The position numbers were made by a program, and so were the translations under genes. 64,000 nucleotides of DNA from JBAXEO01 sp964541375. Lineage in GTDB: Bacteria; Actinomycetota; Coriobacteriia; Anaerosomatales; JAAXUF01. Under the pieces are notes generated by a model. The model worked only from the letters and a program-made list of their open reading frames with translations, did no database searches and was not told where the DNA came from. The stretch spans positions 1-64,000 of the forward strand of contig CAZIPT010000001.1 of assembly GCA_964541375.1 (NCBI GenBank), read 5' to 3'. Positions 27,525 to 37,464 of this stretch are shown here, piece after piece (positions within the stretch are counted from its first letter, which is position 1; the number at the start of each line of letters is the position of its first letter).

Positions 27525-29483
27525 ATGGATGACGCCCGGCTTCAGTTCGATGCCCCCCGGTTCGACTCCGGCACGTCGGCGTCGCAGGACTTCTACCAGT
27601 ACGTGAACGGCCGCTGGCTCGCGGCCAACCCCGTCCCGCCGGAATACGGTGCATGGGGCGCGTTCCACGAGGTGAACCAGCGCAACGAGCAGCTGCTGCA
27701 CCGCCTCCTGCAAGACGCGTCGTCGAGCGACTCGCCAGCGGGCACCTCCCGCCGGCTGGTGGGCGACTACTTCGCCGCCGCGATGGACGAGGAGGCGATA
27801 GCCGCCGCTGGGGTCGGGCCGCTCGGCCCATGGCTGTCCCGCATAGAGAGCGCTCAGTCCGTCGCCGACGTACGCGGCATAGCCCGCGACTTCATCCGGG
27901 TGGGGGCAAGCGCGCTCCATTCGCTGGGCATCTCCTCGGACTTCGAGAACGCGGACGCCTACCTTGTCTATCTGGGACAGGGCGGTCTCGGACTGCCCGA
28001 GCGCGACTACTACCTCCGCGATGATGACGCCTCGGGCAAGCTGCGCGAGGCGTACCTGAACCACGTCGCGAAGCAGCTCTCCAACCTGGGCGACAACGAG
28101 GGCGATGCACGTGATGCCGCCCAGCGGATCCTCGCCTTCGAGACGCGCCTCGCCGAGGCCTCCTATCCCGCCGAGAAGATGCGCGACGTGCAGCTCACCA
28201 TGAACCGCTACGACGTCGGGGCGCTCGATGAGCTCATGCCTGGCTTCGGGCTGAGCGCCTACATCCGCGAGCTGGGTGTCACCTCTGCAAGCGTCTGCGT
28301 GGACAACCCCGGGTTCTTCTCGGCGCTGGAGTCGACGCTCGTCGAGACGCCCGTTGGCACGCTACGCGACTACCTCCGCTGGACGCTCATTCGTACCTAC
28401 GCGAGTTCTCTGCCGCCCTCCTTTGAGAACGAGGCGTTCGATTTCTACGGCAAGACGCTCGGCGGGCAGCAGCAGATGCGCGACCGATGGAAGCGCGTGA
28501 TCGATGCGGCCAGCTCAGACGTTGGCGAGCTGGTGTCGGAGCTCTACGTCGATGCCGCCTTTTCGGTGGAGGCCAAACACCGCTGCGAGGAGATGGTCGA
28601 CCACCTCCTCTCGGCGATGGGCGCAGCGATCCGCGGAGCCGAGTGGATGACCGAGACTACGAGGGCCCGAGCGCAGGAGAAGCTGGCCGGCTTCTCGTAC
28701 AAGATCGGATTCCCCGACCAGTGGCGCGACTACTCGGCGCTCCAGCTCGGGCGCGACTCCTTCGTTGAGAACCGCATGCGTGCGGCCCAGTTCGAGTTCG
28801 ACCGGGAGGTTGGCCGTCTCGCGGACCCTGTCGACCGGGCCGAGTGGGCGATGCCGGCGCACTCGGTCAACGCGTACTACCATCCGCTGCTCAACGAGAT
28901 CGTCTTCCCCGCCGGGATCCTGCAGCCGCCGTTCTTCTACGCCGAGGCGGACGACGCCGTGAACTACGGCGCAATCGGTGCCGTCATCGGCCATGAGATC
29001 ACGCACGGCTTCGACGATCGCGGCAGTCACTTCGACGCGAATGGTGCGCTGCGCGAGTGGTGGACCGAAGCGGACCGAGCGGAGTTCGACCGTCGTGCCA
29101 CCGTGATCGCCGAGCAGTTCGACGCGTTCGAAGTCGTCGGCGGATTGCACGTGAACGGCCGGCTCACACTCGGCGAGAACATCGCGGACCTCGGCGGCCT
29201 GTCGATCGCGCTGAACGCCCTGCGCGAGGCAGGCGGCGATTCGAACGCGCCCATCGATGGGCTGACCCCTGTGCAGCGCTTCTTCGTCTCCTGGGCGACG
29301 GTCTGGCACATGAACTACACGGACGAGTACGCGACGCTGCTCGTGAACGTCGACCCGCACTCGCCGGCGCGCTATCGCGTGAACGGACCGCTCGCCAACA
29401 CCCTCGCATTCGCCGAGGCTTTCGATGTCGCCCCCGGCTCGCCCATGGCGCGTGCCGAGGAACTCAGAGCGCACATCTGGTAG
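27525..29483 (+). CDS. pepO: M13-family zinc metallopeptidase (PepO/neprilysin-like)
   Basis: A 652-aa peptidase. The zinc site HEITH is at residues 490-494 (GHEITHGFDDRGSHF), the third ligand is E551 in LGENIADLGGLSIAL, and the substrate-binding NAYYHPLLNEIVFPAGILQP precedes the site. The N-terminus begins at the M13 domain (DFYQYVNGRWLAANP) without a signal peptide, so the enzyme should be cytoplasmic and cut peptides, as PepO does in lactic acid bacteria. The ATG follows CACAGGAGGC, a good ribosome site. It could deliver amino acids to the fermentative lyases. Length is normal for the bacterial subgroup. Confidence 0.93.
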   Translation: MDDARLQFDAPRFDSGTSASQDFYQYVNGRWLAANPVPPEYGAWGAFHEVNQRNEQLLHRLLQDASSSDSPAGTSRRLVGDYFAAAMDEEAIAAAGVGPLGPWLSRIESAQSVADVRGIARDFIRVGASALHSLGISSDFENADAYLVYLGQGGLGLPERDYYLRDDDASGKLREAYLNHVAKQLSNLGDNEGDARDAAQRILAFETRLAEASYPAEKMRDVQLTMNRYDVGALDELMPGFGLSAYIRELGVTSASVCVDNPGFFSALESTLVETPVGTLRDYLRWTLIRTYASSLPPSFENEAFDFYGKTLGGQQQMRDRWKRVIDAASSDVGELVSELYVDAAFSVEAKHRCEEMVDHLLSAMGAAIRGAEWMTETTRARAQEKLAGFSYKIGFPDQWRDYSALQLGRDSFVENRMRAAQFEFDREVGRLADPVDRAEWAMPAHSVNAYYHPLLNEIVFPAGILQPPFFYAEADDAVNYGAIGAVIGHEITHGFDDRGSHFDANGALREWWTEADRAEFDRRATVIAEQFDAFEVVGGLHVNGRLTLGENIADLGGLSIALNALREAGGDSNAPIDGLTPVQRFFVSWATVWHMNYTDEYATLLVNVDPHSPARYRVNGPLANTLAFAEAFDVAPGSPMARAEELRAHIW

Positions 29484-29524
29484 GGACCGAGCGGCGAGCA
29501 TGCGGTCCAGGCCACGCCGACAGG

Positions 29525-30526
29525 CTACTGGGTCTTGAAGTCGAAGCCGTTCGAAGCGATGACTTCGACGTGCACGGGCAGTCCGAAGGTCCTGCCCTTC
29601 AGTGAGCCCTCGAGCTTGGAGCGGTCGGGCAGCGTGCCCGCGCCCGCCACCACGATTGCCAACTGCTGATCATCTGCCGTCGCCGAGACCAGCCGGTAGT
29701 CCGAACCGGCTATCCACTTCGTCGCTGCCGACGAGCCGGTGTGCTCAACCGTTTGCTGCTCGAATACCTTCAGACTCGAGTATCCCAGCGGCACCAGGAT
29801 TACCAGGATCATCGTGAAGACCAACGCCACCGCGACGGCGCGTCCTCGCTTGGAGTGCCCCACGAAAGCCACACTGGGATAGCCCATCAGGCCGAACACG
29901 AGCGCGCCCGTGAGTACGATGGCGAGGTAGTTGGTCGCGAAGAGCAGCAGGCTACCCATCGCCAGAGACGCGCGGCCGGTCGAGAACAGGATTCCTGCGT
30001 TGGCCAGCGGCGGCACGAGCGAGATGGCGATCGCTACGCCGGGCAGCGTGTCGGAAACATCCTTGCGGCCGATTGCGAATGCGCCCGCCAGCCCTGTCGC
30101 CAGCGCAGCGAGCAGATCGAGCAGCCGAGGACTCGTCCGCAGCATGATCTGCGGCACGTTCGTGGGATCGAAGCTCGATGGCATCACCTGCGTGAGCACA
30201 AAACCGACCAGGACCGCGCCAACCGCGCCCGCCACCCCCACGAGCAGCGAGTTCGTGATCGCCTTGCGGTCGCCCAGGCTGATCCCGAATGCCATTCCCA
30301 TGATGGGCAGCATCAATGGCGCGACGATCATCGCGCCGATCACCGCGGCCACCGAGTCGGAGAGCAAACCGAAGGTCGCGATTGCCGATGCAAGCGTGAG
30401 CAGAATCCCGAACCGAATCAGCTTGACCTGAAGATTCGGTTGTTCGAAGACCACGACGTCTCGGACACGGGCGACCTCAGCCTGGTCGACCTCTCCTCCA
30501 TGTAGCAGCTCCGCCAAGCGTGCCAT
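29525..30526 (-). CDS. DUF389 (TIGR00341-type) membrane protein
   Basis: A 333-aa integral membrane protein with about six helices: FGILLTLASAIATFGLLSDS, VAAVIGAMIVAPLMLPIMGM, LLVGVAGAVGAVLVGFVL, LAALATGLAGAFAIG and others. The block GAMIVAPLMLPIMG and ISLVPPLANAG are the hallmarks of the DUF389 family. A soluble domain of about 90 residues follows at the C-terminus. The function of the family is not established. The ATG at 30526 follows GGGGAGG; a longer frame to 30550 has no site. It is 52 bases downstream of the ferritin-like gene on the same strand. Confidence 0.85.
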   Translation of the reverse strand: MARLAELLHGGEVDQAEVARVRDVVVFEQPNLQVKLIRFGILLTLASAIATFGLLSDSVAAVIGAMIVAPLMLPIMGMAFGISLGDRKAITNSLLVGVAGAVGAVLVGFVLTQVMPSSFDPTNVPQIMLRTSPRLLDLLAALATGLAGAFAIGRKDVSDTLPGVAIAISLVPPLANAGILFSTGRASLAMGSLLLFATNYLAIVLTGALVFGLMGYPSVAFVGHSKRGRAVAVALVFTMILVILVPLGYSSLKVFEQQTVEHTGSSAATKWIAGSDYRLVSATADDQQLAIVVAGAGTLPDRSKLEGSLKGRTFGLPVHVEVIASNGFDFKTQ

Positions 30527-30577
30527 GGTCCTCCCCTGTCGCTGCCGCACTCTGCCGGTACCGCTCGCCCCGCGCGT

Positions 30578-31420
30578 CTATTCCATCTCACCCAGTTCAC
30601 GTAGGTGGAAGTCGTGCTGGCCGAGAACCCGTCGCAGGTCGTCCGCGAGATCAGCATTCTTCGCCTCGCCGACCTTCGCCGAGAAGAACGCTGCGGCCGT
30701 TCCCTCCAGTTGCTGCGCGACCTCGCGCGCCTCGAGCGTTGAGTGGACCGCGCGCACCCGGTCGAACGGCACGTCAGGAGGCATCGGGTTCACGACGCCC
30801 GGGACGTAGGCGGCGACCCAACCCATGTGGCGCATCTCGTCCACCGCGAACTCGAAGAACTGCTCGCCCTGGTCGCAGTCTCCACATCCGTACTTGTTCC
30901 AAAGGTACTGCAAGAGATTCGCGTACTCGAGTCCGACCGTTGGACCGACCACCGCCAGATCCTCAGGGCCCATCATGGGGTGGGCTGCGTAGGCCTGTTC
31001 TCCACCGACTCGCACCTCGGCTTCGAGCCGCTCGAACTTGGTGCGGTGGTGCCGCTCGTCCTCGACGATACGCTCGATGAGACGAGTGAGCGCAGGATCG
31101 GAACCGCCGAGAAGCTCGAGCGTGCGGGCGTAGTGGACCAGCGCCTTGTCCTCGGTAGCGATGTCCTCACGCAGGCTGTCCGCCATCGAAGCCGACAGGC
31201 AGAGATCCGCACGGTCGAGCACGGGTTCGCCGCCGCGGTCGCGTATCGCCTCGGCGAGCCACTCGAAATGCCACATTTCCTCACGGGCGATCTTGCGGAC
31301 CGGATCGGTGATTGCGGCGTCCCGCAGCTGTGTACCGTGGACGACGTACTGCAGTATCGCGCCGTGCTCAAGTGCGAGATCGATCTTGAGCGACTCCAAG
31401 ACCTCGGGCGAAACAGACAT
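30578..31420 (-). CDS. Ferritin-like di-iron protein with two four-helix segments
   Basis: A 280-aa helical protein of the ferritin-like superfamily. Glu and ExxH elements of a di-iron site are seen in LEHGAILQY, EEMWHFEWLAEA, ATEDKALVHYAR and VEDERHHRTKFE, completing one bundle by about residue 145. A second set appears in LEYANLLQYLWN, VDEMRHMGWVA and GQHDFHLREL, so the protein seems to carry one full and one degenerate bundle. A CGDC pair lies between them. Such proteins store iron or act in oxidative defence or as manganese-catalase-like enzymes; which applies is unknown. It shares a strand with the DUF389 gene downstream. Confidence 0.75.
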   Translation of the reverse strand: MSVSPEVLESLKIDLALEHGAILQYVVHGTQLRDAAITDPVRKIAREEMWHFEWLAEAIRDRGGEPVLDRADLCLSASMADSLREDIATEDKALVHYARTLELLGGSDPALTRLIERIVEDERHHRTKFERLEAEVRVGGEQAYAAHPMMGPEDLAVVGPTVGLEYANLLQYLWNKYGCGDCDQGEQFFEFAVDEMRHMGWVAAYVPGVVNPMPPDVPFDRVRAVHSTLEAREVAQQLEGTAAAFFSAKVGEAKNADLADDLRRVLGQHDFHLRELGEME

Positions 31421-31489
31421 GAGCGGCCTCCCGGCGTCGGCGTGGCGATGCCGTGTCTATATACCCTCTGCCGCGAGGCGGTCCAGGCG

Positions 31490-34234
31490 TCAGTCGTCGA
31501 CGTCCTCCCCACCTTGCTCGTACTCGGCATTGGGGCCTGGAGGCGGTGGTTCGCTGTTCGCACCGTAGACCGACTTCCAGAGGATAGCGTCGATCAGCCG
31601 CTGCGGCGTAGCGTCGAGTTTATGGAGTGCCAGCTTCCTCGACACGTCGGCCCATGGCGACGCCGGCGTATTGCGATCCAGTAGATCGGCCTTGGCGGGG
31701 ATGGCGTCGACAGGTTCGGAGTTGAGCGGCTCGGATGTGAAGGCGTCGTACATGGGTGTGGCGACCGCGTCGTTGATCGACAGCGGGTCCATTCCGATGA
31801 TGAGCTCCATCGTCCGCAACACCGACGGCTGGTCATAGCGTGTGTTGACGACCGCTCCCTTGCGGGCGTACGGGCTCACGACCGCAACGGGGATGCGGTG
31901 AGCGTCGACGTGGTCGGCCCCGTCCTGCGAATCGTCCTCAACGATGAAGATGGCGGAGGACTCCCAGATCGGCGAGTGCGAGATCGTCTCTATGATCTGC
32001 CCGATCGCCAGATCGCTGTCGGCCACCATCGCCGTGGGCGTGGGGAAGCCAGGCTGCGTGCCGCGCGTATGGTCGCTCATCAAGACCATGTAGTTGAAAG
32101 TCGGGACCGTGCCCGATGCCAGCTGGCTCGCAAAACGCTTGCGGAACGAGTCCACGCGGGACGTAGCGCCGGGAGGTGAGCCCGTGGGGAGACTGGAATC
32201 CCACGTCTGGCCATCCAGCGGATTCTTGGGGTCCGCGCCGATGTTCTGGCCGACGATGAAGGACGAGGAGTAGGTCCCTCCAGGGGTGAGGCCGGGGCCG
32301 AGATCGGAGTTCTTCGCCACAGCCAGCTCCATCAGGCGTAGCTCGGGCGATCGATTGCGGTCTTCGATCTGGGGCAGGTTCGCTGCGAACGCCTCACCGT
32401 AGTTGAAGTAGGAGATCTTCTGCTTCTCGGCCTGGTTGAACAGGAACATGTTGCCGGGAAAGGCCACGGCGTAGGCACCGAAGTCGTTGGGCCGCCCACG
32501 CCCGGCATACTCGTGGACCCAGTTACGATCGACGTAGTCCGGCACGCTCGCCGAGGCGGTCCAGTAGTGCCCCTGGATAGAAGCCTCGGAGTTCGCATAC
32601 GTATTGTCGAGAAGCGGGAAGCGCGTGACCAGCGAGTGGAGGTTCGGCGTGGCGTCCTTGCCGAACACCACCAGCTTGGGGTCGCTGTTGCCTCGGCCTA
32701 TGTCGCCCAGAAGCTGGTCGTAGCTGCGGTTCTCTCGGACGATGAAGAAGACGTGCTTGATCGGCCCGTTCGCGCGTATGGGCGTACCAGGAGGAGCGGG
32801 CTTATTGTCGACCGGCTCGATCTGCTTCAGCGTTGCGGGTGTAACCTTCACGATCTCGGCGTCTGACGGGAGATCCATCAGCCCCGCTCGGCCCATGACC
32901 AAGGATGGCAGGTAGGTCACGCCCGAGTCGGCGAAGACGTCAGTTGTCGGCGCAACCGGATTGAACGCCCAGAAGAGCGGATCATTTGCCTTCACGGGAT
33001 TGGGGCCCGTCGTATTGAGCCCGACCCCGATCCCCCGCGCGGATACGTAGAAGAGCTGCGCCTTCTTGTCGCCTTGCGCCGGCGCGGTCAGGACCACTTG
33101 CGGGTCCTCGGCGGTGGGAATGTTGCCGACCAGCTTCCAGTCGAGCGCAGGATCGGCGGTTGTGGCGCCCGGCAACCGGACGACTGCGATGGAGTCGGTG
33201 CCCGACTCGGCGACGAACAGTCGCGAGCCGTCGGGGCTGATCGAGAGCGCCACCGGCATCGTTCCCAGCCCCGCGCTCCGGCCGACGGAGATCGTGCGTT
33301 CGACCACCATGTCCTTCAGATCGACGACCACGACCTGGTCCATGGCAGACATCGCGACGTAGGCGCGCTCGCCCCTGGGATCGACCGCGATACCTTGAGG
33401 ATGGGAGAGCGGTGGGCCGACGGTGATGTCGCGAAGCCGCCTGCCCGCCGCCATGTCGACTACCGACAAGGTCCCTGAGGCTTCGTTGCTCACAAGGCCC
33501 ACGCGACCGTCGGGCAAGACCGCCGCACCGTACGGATAGCTCCCGATCGGCACATATTGCACCGTGTCGGAGGCGTCGAGGCTGACCACCGCGGCTGAAT
33601 CGGCGAGGTTCAGCGGCACCAGAAGGTGGCTCCCATCAGGCGAAACCGCGAGCTTCTGCGGCCAGGAGCTGGTGGTGCCGGTCGGGGCGTTCGAGCGCTG
33701 TGGGGCCGGAGGGAAGGACTGCAGGGCAAGCGAACCTGCCGGCGTGGGAACGGGGATGGCTCGCACAAACGTCGCCTTCCCGGTGTCGGCCGCCCAACTA
33801 TAGACAAGGACGCAGCTGCCCTCGGCGCCCGGAAGGCTCGCGAGCGACGGTTGCCAGCGCGAGAGCGTGATGCCCGAGACGTATGCCTGCCGGCGGGCCG
33901 AGTCGAGGGCTATGCCGCCTGAAGCGCCGGGCAGCTGCACGGTCTGGATGACGCTCTTGGTCGTCGTGTCCACGATGCGTATGTCGTTGTTGCCGAAGCC
34001 TGTGGACACCGTCCAGAGAAAGCGTCCGTCGTCGGTGGCGGCGCCGCCCGTGGGGAAGTTGCCCAGCGTCACCTGGGCCCCTTGCGGATTGAGTTGCCGA
34101 CCGTTGATCAGGATGCCAGGAGTCGGCGATGGGGTCTCGGACTGTTTCGCCCCCGAAGCGCATCCCGCTAGCCCGGTGAGGGCTGCGCCCGCGAACACTA
34201 CTGCTGCGACCGCCAGCGCGATTCGTCGGCGCAT
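31490..34234 (-). CDS. Exported lipoprotein: YncE-type beta-propeller plus alkaline-phosphatase-family phosphoesterase
   Basis: A 914-aa protein. The signal peptide ends in lipobox LTGLAGC (Cys 25), so it should be lipid-anchored outside the membrane. Residues about 40-430 form a YVTN/YncE-like propeller (TDDGRFLWTVSTGFGNNDIR, RAYVAMSAMDQVVVVDLKD, SRLFVAESGTDSIAVVRLP). Residues about 480-880 match the phosphoesterase family of phospholipase C/acid phosphatase type: IKHVFFIVRENRSYDQLLGD, then SIQGHYWTAS, DSDLAIGQIIETISHSPIW and FIVEDDSQDGADHVDAHR. Family members hydrolyse phosphoesters, often phospholipids or phosphate monoesters. The ATG at 34234 follows GGGGG. It is divergent from the membrane gene at 34425. 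Confidence 0.88.
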   Translation of the reverse strand: MRRRIALAVAAVVFAGAALTGLAGCASGAKQSETPSPTPGILINGRQLNPQGAQVTLGNFPTGGAATDDGRFLWTVSTGFGNNDIRIVDTTTKSVIQTVQLPGASGGIALDSARRQAYVSGITLSRWQPSLASLPGAEGSCVLVYSWAADTGKATFVRAIPVPTPAGSLALQSFPPAPQRSNAPTGTTSSWPQKLAVSPDGSHLLVPLNLADSAAVVSLDASDTVQYVPIGSYPYGAAVLPDGRVGLVSNEASGTLSVVDMAAGRRLRDITVGPPLSHPQGIAVDPRGERAYVAMSAMDQVVVVDLKDMVVERTISVGRSAGLGTMPVALSISPDGSRLFVAESGTDSIAVVRLPGATTADPALDWKLVGNIPTAEDPQVVLTAPAQGDKKAQLFYVSARGIGVGLNTTGPNPVKANDPLFWAFNPVAPTTDVFADSGVTYLPSLVMGRAGLMDLPSDAEIVKVTPATLKQIEPVDNKPAPPGTPIRANGPIKHVFFIVRENRSYDQLLGDIGRGNSDPKLVVFGKDATPNLHSLVTRFPLLDNTYANSEASIQGHYWTASASVPDYVDRNWVHEYAGRGRPNDFGAYAVAFPGNMFLFNQAEKQKISYFNYGEAFAANLPQIEDRNRSPELRLMELAVAKNSDLGPGLTPGGTYSSSFIVGQNIGADPKNPLDGQTWDSSLPTGSPPGATSRVDSFRKRFASQLASGTVPTFNYMVLMSDHTRGTQPGFPTPTAMVADSDLAIGQIIETISHSPIWESSAIFIVEDDSQDGADHVDAHRIPVAVVSPYARKGAVVNTRYDQPSVLRTMELIIGMDPLSINDAVATPMYDAFTSEPLNSEPVDAIPAKADLLDRNTPASPWADVSRKLALHKLDATPQRLIDAILWKSVYGANSEPPPPGPNAEYEQGGEDVDD

Positions 34235-34424
34235 GGTCGTGCCCCCTGTCTTGGATGCTGATGCCTCTATGCCTATACCCGTCAACGACGTCGCGGTGGG
34301 TGGACGCCGCATCGGCACAGACGACACACGGCGCCTCGAGGCAGGAGCCCCTGACTCGCCGACGAAATCCCAGTACAGCGGCACTATCGCCCGCTGGGGT
34401 GCTACCGGGAGGACGGAAGCGGCT

Positions 34425-35321
34425 ATGGGCAAGCTCAAGGAGTTCACGACGCACCACCCGGTGGCCACCAGCATCACGCTGTGGCTGATCGCGCTTGCCG
34501 TCACCGGGGCCTGCCTGATGTGGCAGGACAAGACCGGGCCGACCTACCCTCTGCACGGAACCATCGAGACCGCGAAGGGACCCGTTGAGTTCGAGTTCCT
34601 GCGCAGCGAGAACATCGGAACGGACCTGAAGGTGCTGCTCATAAAGCCGGTGCCCCAGGGAGTCACTGCCACGGTGAAGTACCGCCGCTACACCTCGGGG
34701 GACGCGTGGAAGGAGATCCCCTTCTCGGCTGGGACGTTCGAGTTCACTCGCCGAGGTAACGTCACCAAGATCGAAGGATTCGGCGCCGAGCTTCCGTCTC
34801 TGCAGGAACGTGCCGGCAAGTACGAGTACTTCGTCAACATCGACGACGGCTCGGGCAAGCCGTTCTCGATCACCGGCGAAAAGGCGATTCTGGCCCGCTA
34901 CAAGGGCGCGGTGCCGCTGTGGGTGCTGGCGATTCACATCCTGACGATCTTCGCCGCGATGCTCCTCGCAGTGCGTACGACGCTCGAAGCGATCATCGAT
35001 GGCAACTACAAGTGGATGATGTGGGCCACGATCATCTCGTTCATTCTCGGCGCGTTCGTACTGGGACCGATCGTGCAATGGTACGCGTTCCGGGTCTGGT
35101 GGTCGGGCTTCCCGCTGGGCGGCGACTGGACCGACAACAAGGTCGTCTTCGAGCTGGTGGCATGGCTTATTGCGGCTGGCTTCAACTGGGGAAAGCGCCG
35201 AAACCGGTGGCTCGTCATGGGCGCCGGGCTCGTGACGCTCGCCGTCTACTTCATCCCGCACAGCATCTTCGGCTCCGAGTACAACTACGGTAAGGGACAG
35301 AGCCGCGGCACGAGCGGCTGA
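34425..35321 (+). CDS. Conserved membrane protein with extracytoplasmic beta domain
   Basis: A 298-aa protein. The first helix (VATSITLWLIALAVTGACLM) is followed by an external segment of about 120 residues that looks like a beta sandwich (TAKGPVEFEFLRSENIGTDL, YRRYTSGDAWKEIPFSAGTF, LQERAGKYEYFVNIDDG). Four to five helices follow (VPLWVLAIHILTIFAAMLLA, MMWATIISFILGAFVLGPIV, WLVMGAGLVTLAVYFIP). I recognise the overall pattern from unnamed proteins in several phyla but not a function. The ATG follows GGGAGGACGG. It is divergent from the phosphoesterase lipoprotein with 190 bases between, and stands alone downstream. Confidence 0.75.
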   Translation: MGKLKEFTTHHPVATSITLWLIALAVTGACLMWQDKTGPTYPLHGTIETAKGPVEFEFLRSENIGTDLKVLLIKPVPQGVTATVKYRRYTSGDAWKEIPFSAGTFEFTRRGNVTKIEGFGAELPSLQERAGKYEYFVNIDDGSGKPFSITGEKAILARYKGAVPLWVLAIHILTIFAAMLLAVRTTLEAIIDGNYKWMMWATIISFILGAFVLGPIVQWYAFRVWWSGFPLGGDWTDNKVVFELVAWLIAAGFNWGKRRNRWLVMGAGLVTLAVYFIPHSIFGSEYNYGKGQSRGTSG

Positions 35322-35356
35322 CCCGTAGCGGGGCGTGGTCGGCGGTTCACCGAGCC

Positions 35357-35650
35357 CTAATGCCGGGTGATGAAGGGCCAAAAGAACGCGGGATGCGACG
35401 CTGGGGTGCCGTATGGCACGAAGGCCACCCTGTCGCCGGGCATCACGACCGCGTCGAGCCCGGAGATCGTGTAGTTGTGGAAGATCCCCTCGATGCGTTC
35501 GACAGGTAGCCCGATCGAGGCGGCCAGGTCGTGCGCGGCGACGCCATCTTCAGAGACCGCGACACACATCGTCGTTGGGAGGCCATTCTCCTTACAGAAC
35601 GTGTCGAGGAACGCGATTGCTCGAATGGTGACGTTGGGAGTCCCGTGCAT
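35357..35650 (-). CDS. MoaD/ThiS-like ubiquitin-fold protein
   Basis: A 97-aa protein of beta-grasp type: VTIRAIAFLDTFCKENGL, AAHDLAASIGLPVERIEGIF, ISGLDAVVMPGDRVAFVPYG. The segment PGDRVAFVPYGTPASH is what I expect near the end of the ubiquitin-like MoaD family proteins of anaerobes, but the usual Gly-Gly terminus is absent, so sulfur transfer is not supported. A regulatory or structural role is likely. ATG 35650 is chosen because CAGGAG precedes it; the earlier ATG at 35674 has no ribosome site. No molybdopterin gene is near. Confidence 0.6.
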   Translation of the reverse strand: MHGTPNVTIRAIAFLDTFCKENGLPTTMCVAVSEDGVAAHDLAASIGLPVERIEGIFHNYTISGLDAVVMPGDRVAFVPYGTPASHPAFFWPFITRH

Positions 35651-35767
35651 CTGAACCACTCCTGCCTGACTCATGGAAATCGCGCCGTTTCGCGCGAAGC
35701 CCATGCGACGCTACAGCCTCGGCCCGGCCAGCGCCTTGACGCGCGTCAAGTGGCGGAGTGTGCGCAA

Positions 35768-36511
35768 TCAGCTCGCGCGGCTGTCCACGTTCACGACCAC
35801 GGGCGACTTGCCCTCCCAGTCGTGCCAAGCCTTCGGGTCGGTGACCAACTCGCACATGAAATGGGCGACGTTGGCCCTGTTGGTGTTGTCGGGCTTTGCG
35901 AGGCTGCTGATGATTCCCTCGTGCAGTGTGTACTCCGAGACGTCACCCTCCAGAAGCGTGTCCGGACGAACCGTCACCCACTGGACGCACCGGTTGTCCG
36001 CACCGATTTCGCGGCTGAGGAAGTCGGCCGCCCGCTGGTTGTCGTTGGCCGGTGGCAACACGCCGCGCACTGTCGCGAGGACCGCTCGCTCCAGGGTGCC
36101 TCGGCGAGTATCGAGGCGCTCCGGGCGATTCACCGACACACTGGTCATGAGGATGTACTTCACCGGCTCGGCGGGTTGACTCGCCTCGATTGCCCTGCAG
36201 AGCCGCGCCGTGGCCCGCGCGACAAGATCGCGTGGAGGCCCATAGATGCCCTTCAAGTCCAGAACGTGGCCGAGGCACGAGATTACGGCGTCACATCCGC
36301 ACACATGGCGCTGGAGGTCGTCGTCACTCAGGGACAGCAGATCAGCCTCGATCACACTCAGCCTCAGGTCCTGGGCGACGCCCACGGGCAGCCTGTCAGC
36401 ACATCTCACGATCGCGCGGACGTTGGCGCCACGTTCGAGCAGCTGCTGCAACGCCCGGCCGCCGGTACGTCCGGTGCCGCCTACCAGTAGCACGGTGTGC
36501 TGGGGAGTCAT
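35768..36511 (-). CDS. NAD(P)-binding atypical SDR (NmrA/SDR_a-like)
   Basis: A 247-aa protein with the Rossmann motif GGTGRTGG at residues 11-18 (VLLVGGTGRTGGRALQQLLE). It continues with LRLSVIEADLLSLSDDDL, CDAVISCLGHV and ILMTSVSVNRPE, in the order of the atypical SDR/NmrA group, which binds NAD(P) and often acts as a reductase or redox sensor. No classical YxxxK is visible. It is the last gene of a four-gene operon and overlaps the dehydrogenase stop by ATGA at 36508-36511. Confidence 0.85.
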   Translation of the reverse strand: MTPQHTVLLVGGTGRTGGRALQQLLERGANVRAIVRCADRLPVGVAQDLRLSVIEADLLSLSDDDLQRHVCGCDAVISCLGHVLDLKGIYGPPRDLVARATARLCRAIEASQPAEPVKYILMTSVSVNRPERLDTRRGTLERAVLATVRGVLPPANDNQRAADFLSREIGADNRCVQWVTVRPDTLLEGDVSEYTLHEGIISSLAKPDNTNRANVAHFMCELVTDPKAWHDWEGKSPVVVNVDSRAS

Positions 36512-37464
36512 CGGGCCACCTCCTCGGTCACAACAATGACCACGTTGCCCCTCTTGTGTCCTAACTCGACGTACCTGTGCGCCTCGACGATCTCGGCAAG
36601 CGGATAGCTCCTGTCGATGACCGCACGGATCTTGCCGAGCTCAATCAGATCCGTCAGGAACGCAAGGTCATCGGGGCTCCCTCCACCGCCGGACCCCGAG
36701 TCCCTGAGGACGTTGAGATAGGCGCCGTTGCTCTTCAGAGCCCTCTTGCCTCGCCCCGGCGCAAGCTTGCCGACCGCATCGAAGACGACGTCGAATGGCC
36801 CCTCCTCGGTGAAGTCCCTAATCGTGTAGTCGATCACGTGATCGGCGCCGAGCGACCTGACCAGCTCGAGGTTGGCCGTGCTGCACACGCCGGTGACCTC
36901 GGCGCCGAAGAACTTCGCGAGCTGAACCGCATAGGTACCCACGCTTCCTGATGCCCCGTAGACGAGGACCCCCTGGCCGGGCTTGATGCTCGCCTTCCGG
37001 AGGACCCTCAGAGCCGTGGGCGCGCCGGTGGCAACCCCGGCCGCAGCCTCCTGTAGCGTCATGTTGGCGGGTCGAATGGCCAGCATCCCGTCCTTCACCA
37101 CGGACCTTCTCGGCTTCTCGGCGATGCACGCGTACTCCGCATATGCGCCGAGCCCCCATCCGGTGAACCCGAAGACCTCGTCACCTTCCTTGAACAGCGT
37201 CACGTCCTTGCCGACACCCTCGACGACTCCGGCGAGTTCCATCCCCAGAATCGGGTTCTTTGGCCGAGAGAAGCCGAGGACGAGACGGGCAGCCAACCGC
37301 TGTCCGCGCGGGACATCGAAGGCTCGGATCCGCACGTCACCCCGGTGCGCGGTGGTCGCGTGCACCTTGATCAGGACCTCGTCGTTCGCGGGGACAGGCT
37401 TCGGGACTTCTCGAAGCTCGAGGACCTCAGGTGGGCCATATGCCGAGCAGACAACCGCTCTCAC
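36508..37464 (-). CDS. MDR-type zinc-independent alcohol dehydrogenase/quinone oxidoreductase
   Basis: A 318-aa member of the medium-chain dehydrogenase/reductase superfamily. GroES-like part: [40 protein letters not shown] and [18 protein letters not shown]. Rossmann part: [20 protein letters not shown] and [20 protein letters not shown]. The Cys ligands of zinc-dependent alcohol dehydrogenase are missing, so it belongs with NADPH:quinone reductases. It would move hydride between NADPH and a quinone or enone. It overlaps the XRE regulator upstream (GTGA) and the SDR downstream (ATGA), so the three are tightly coupled. Confidence 0.9.
   Translation of the reverse strand: MRAVVCSAYGPPEVLELREVPKPVPANDEVLIKVHATTAHRGDVRIRAFDVPRGQRLAARLVLGFSRPKNPILGMELAGVVEGVGKDVTLFKEGDEVFGFTGWGLGAYAEYACIAEKPRRSVVKDGMLAIRPANMTLQEAAAGVATGAPTALRVLRKASIKPGQGVLVYGASGSVGTYAVQLAKFFGAEVTGVCSTANLELVRSLGADHVIDYTIRDFTEEGPFDVVFDAVGKLAPGRGKRALKSNGAYLNVLRDSGSGGGGSPDDLAFLTDLIELGKIRAVIDRSYPLAEIVEAHRYVELGHKRGNVVIVVTEEVAR

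Noticed and set aside
33798..35381. Long minus-strand open frame overlapping the phosphoesterase and membrane genes
   Set aside because: It overlaps two real genes in other frames and shows no family similarity.
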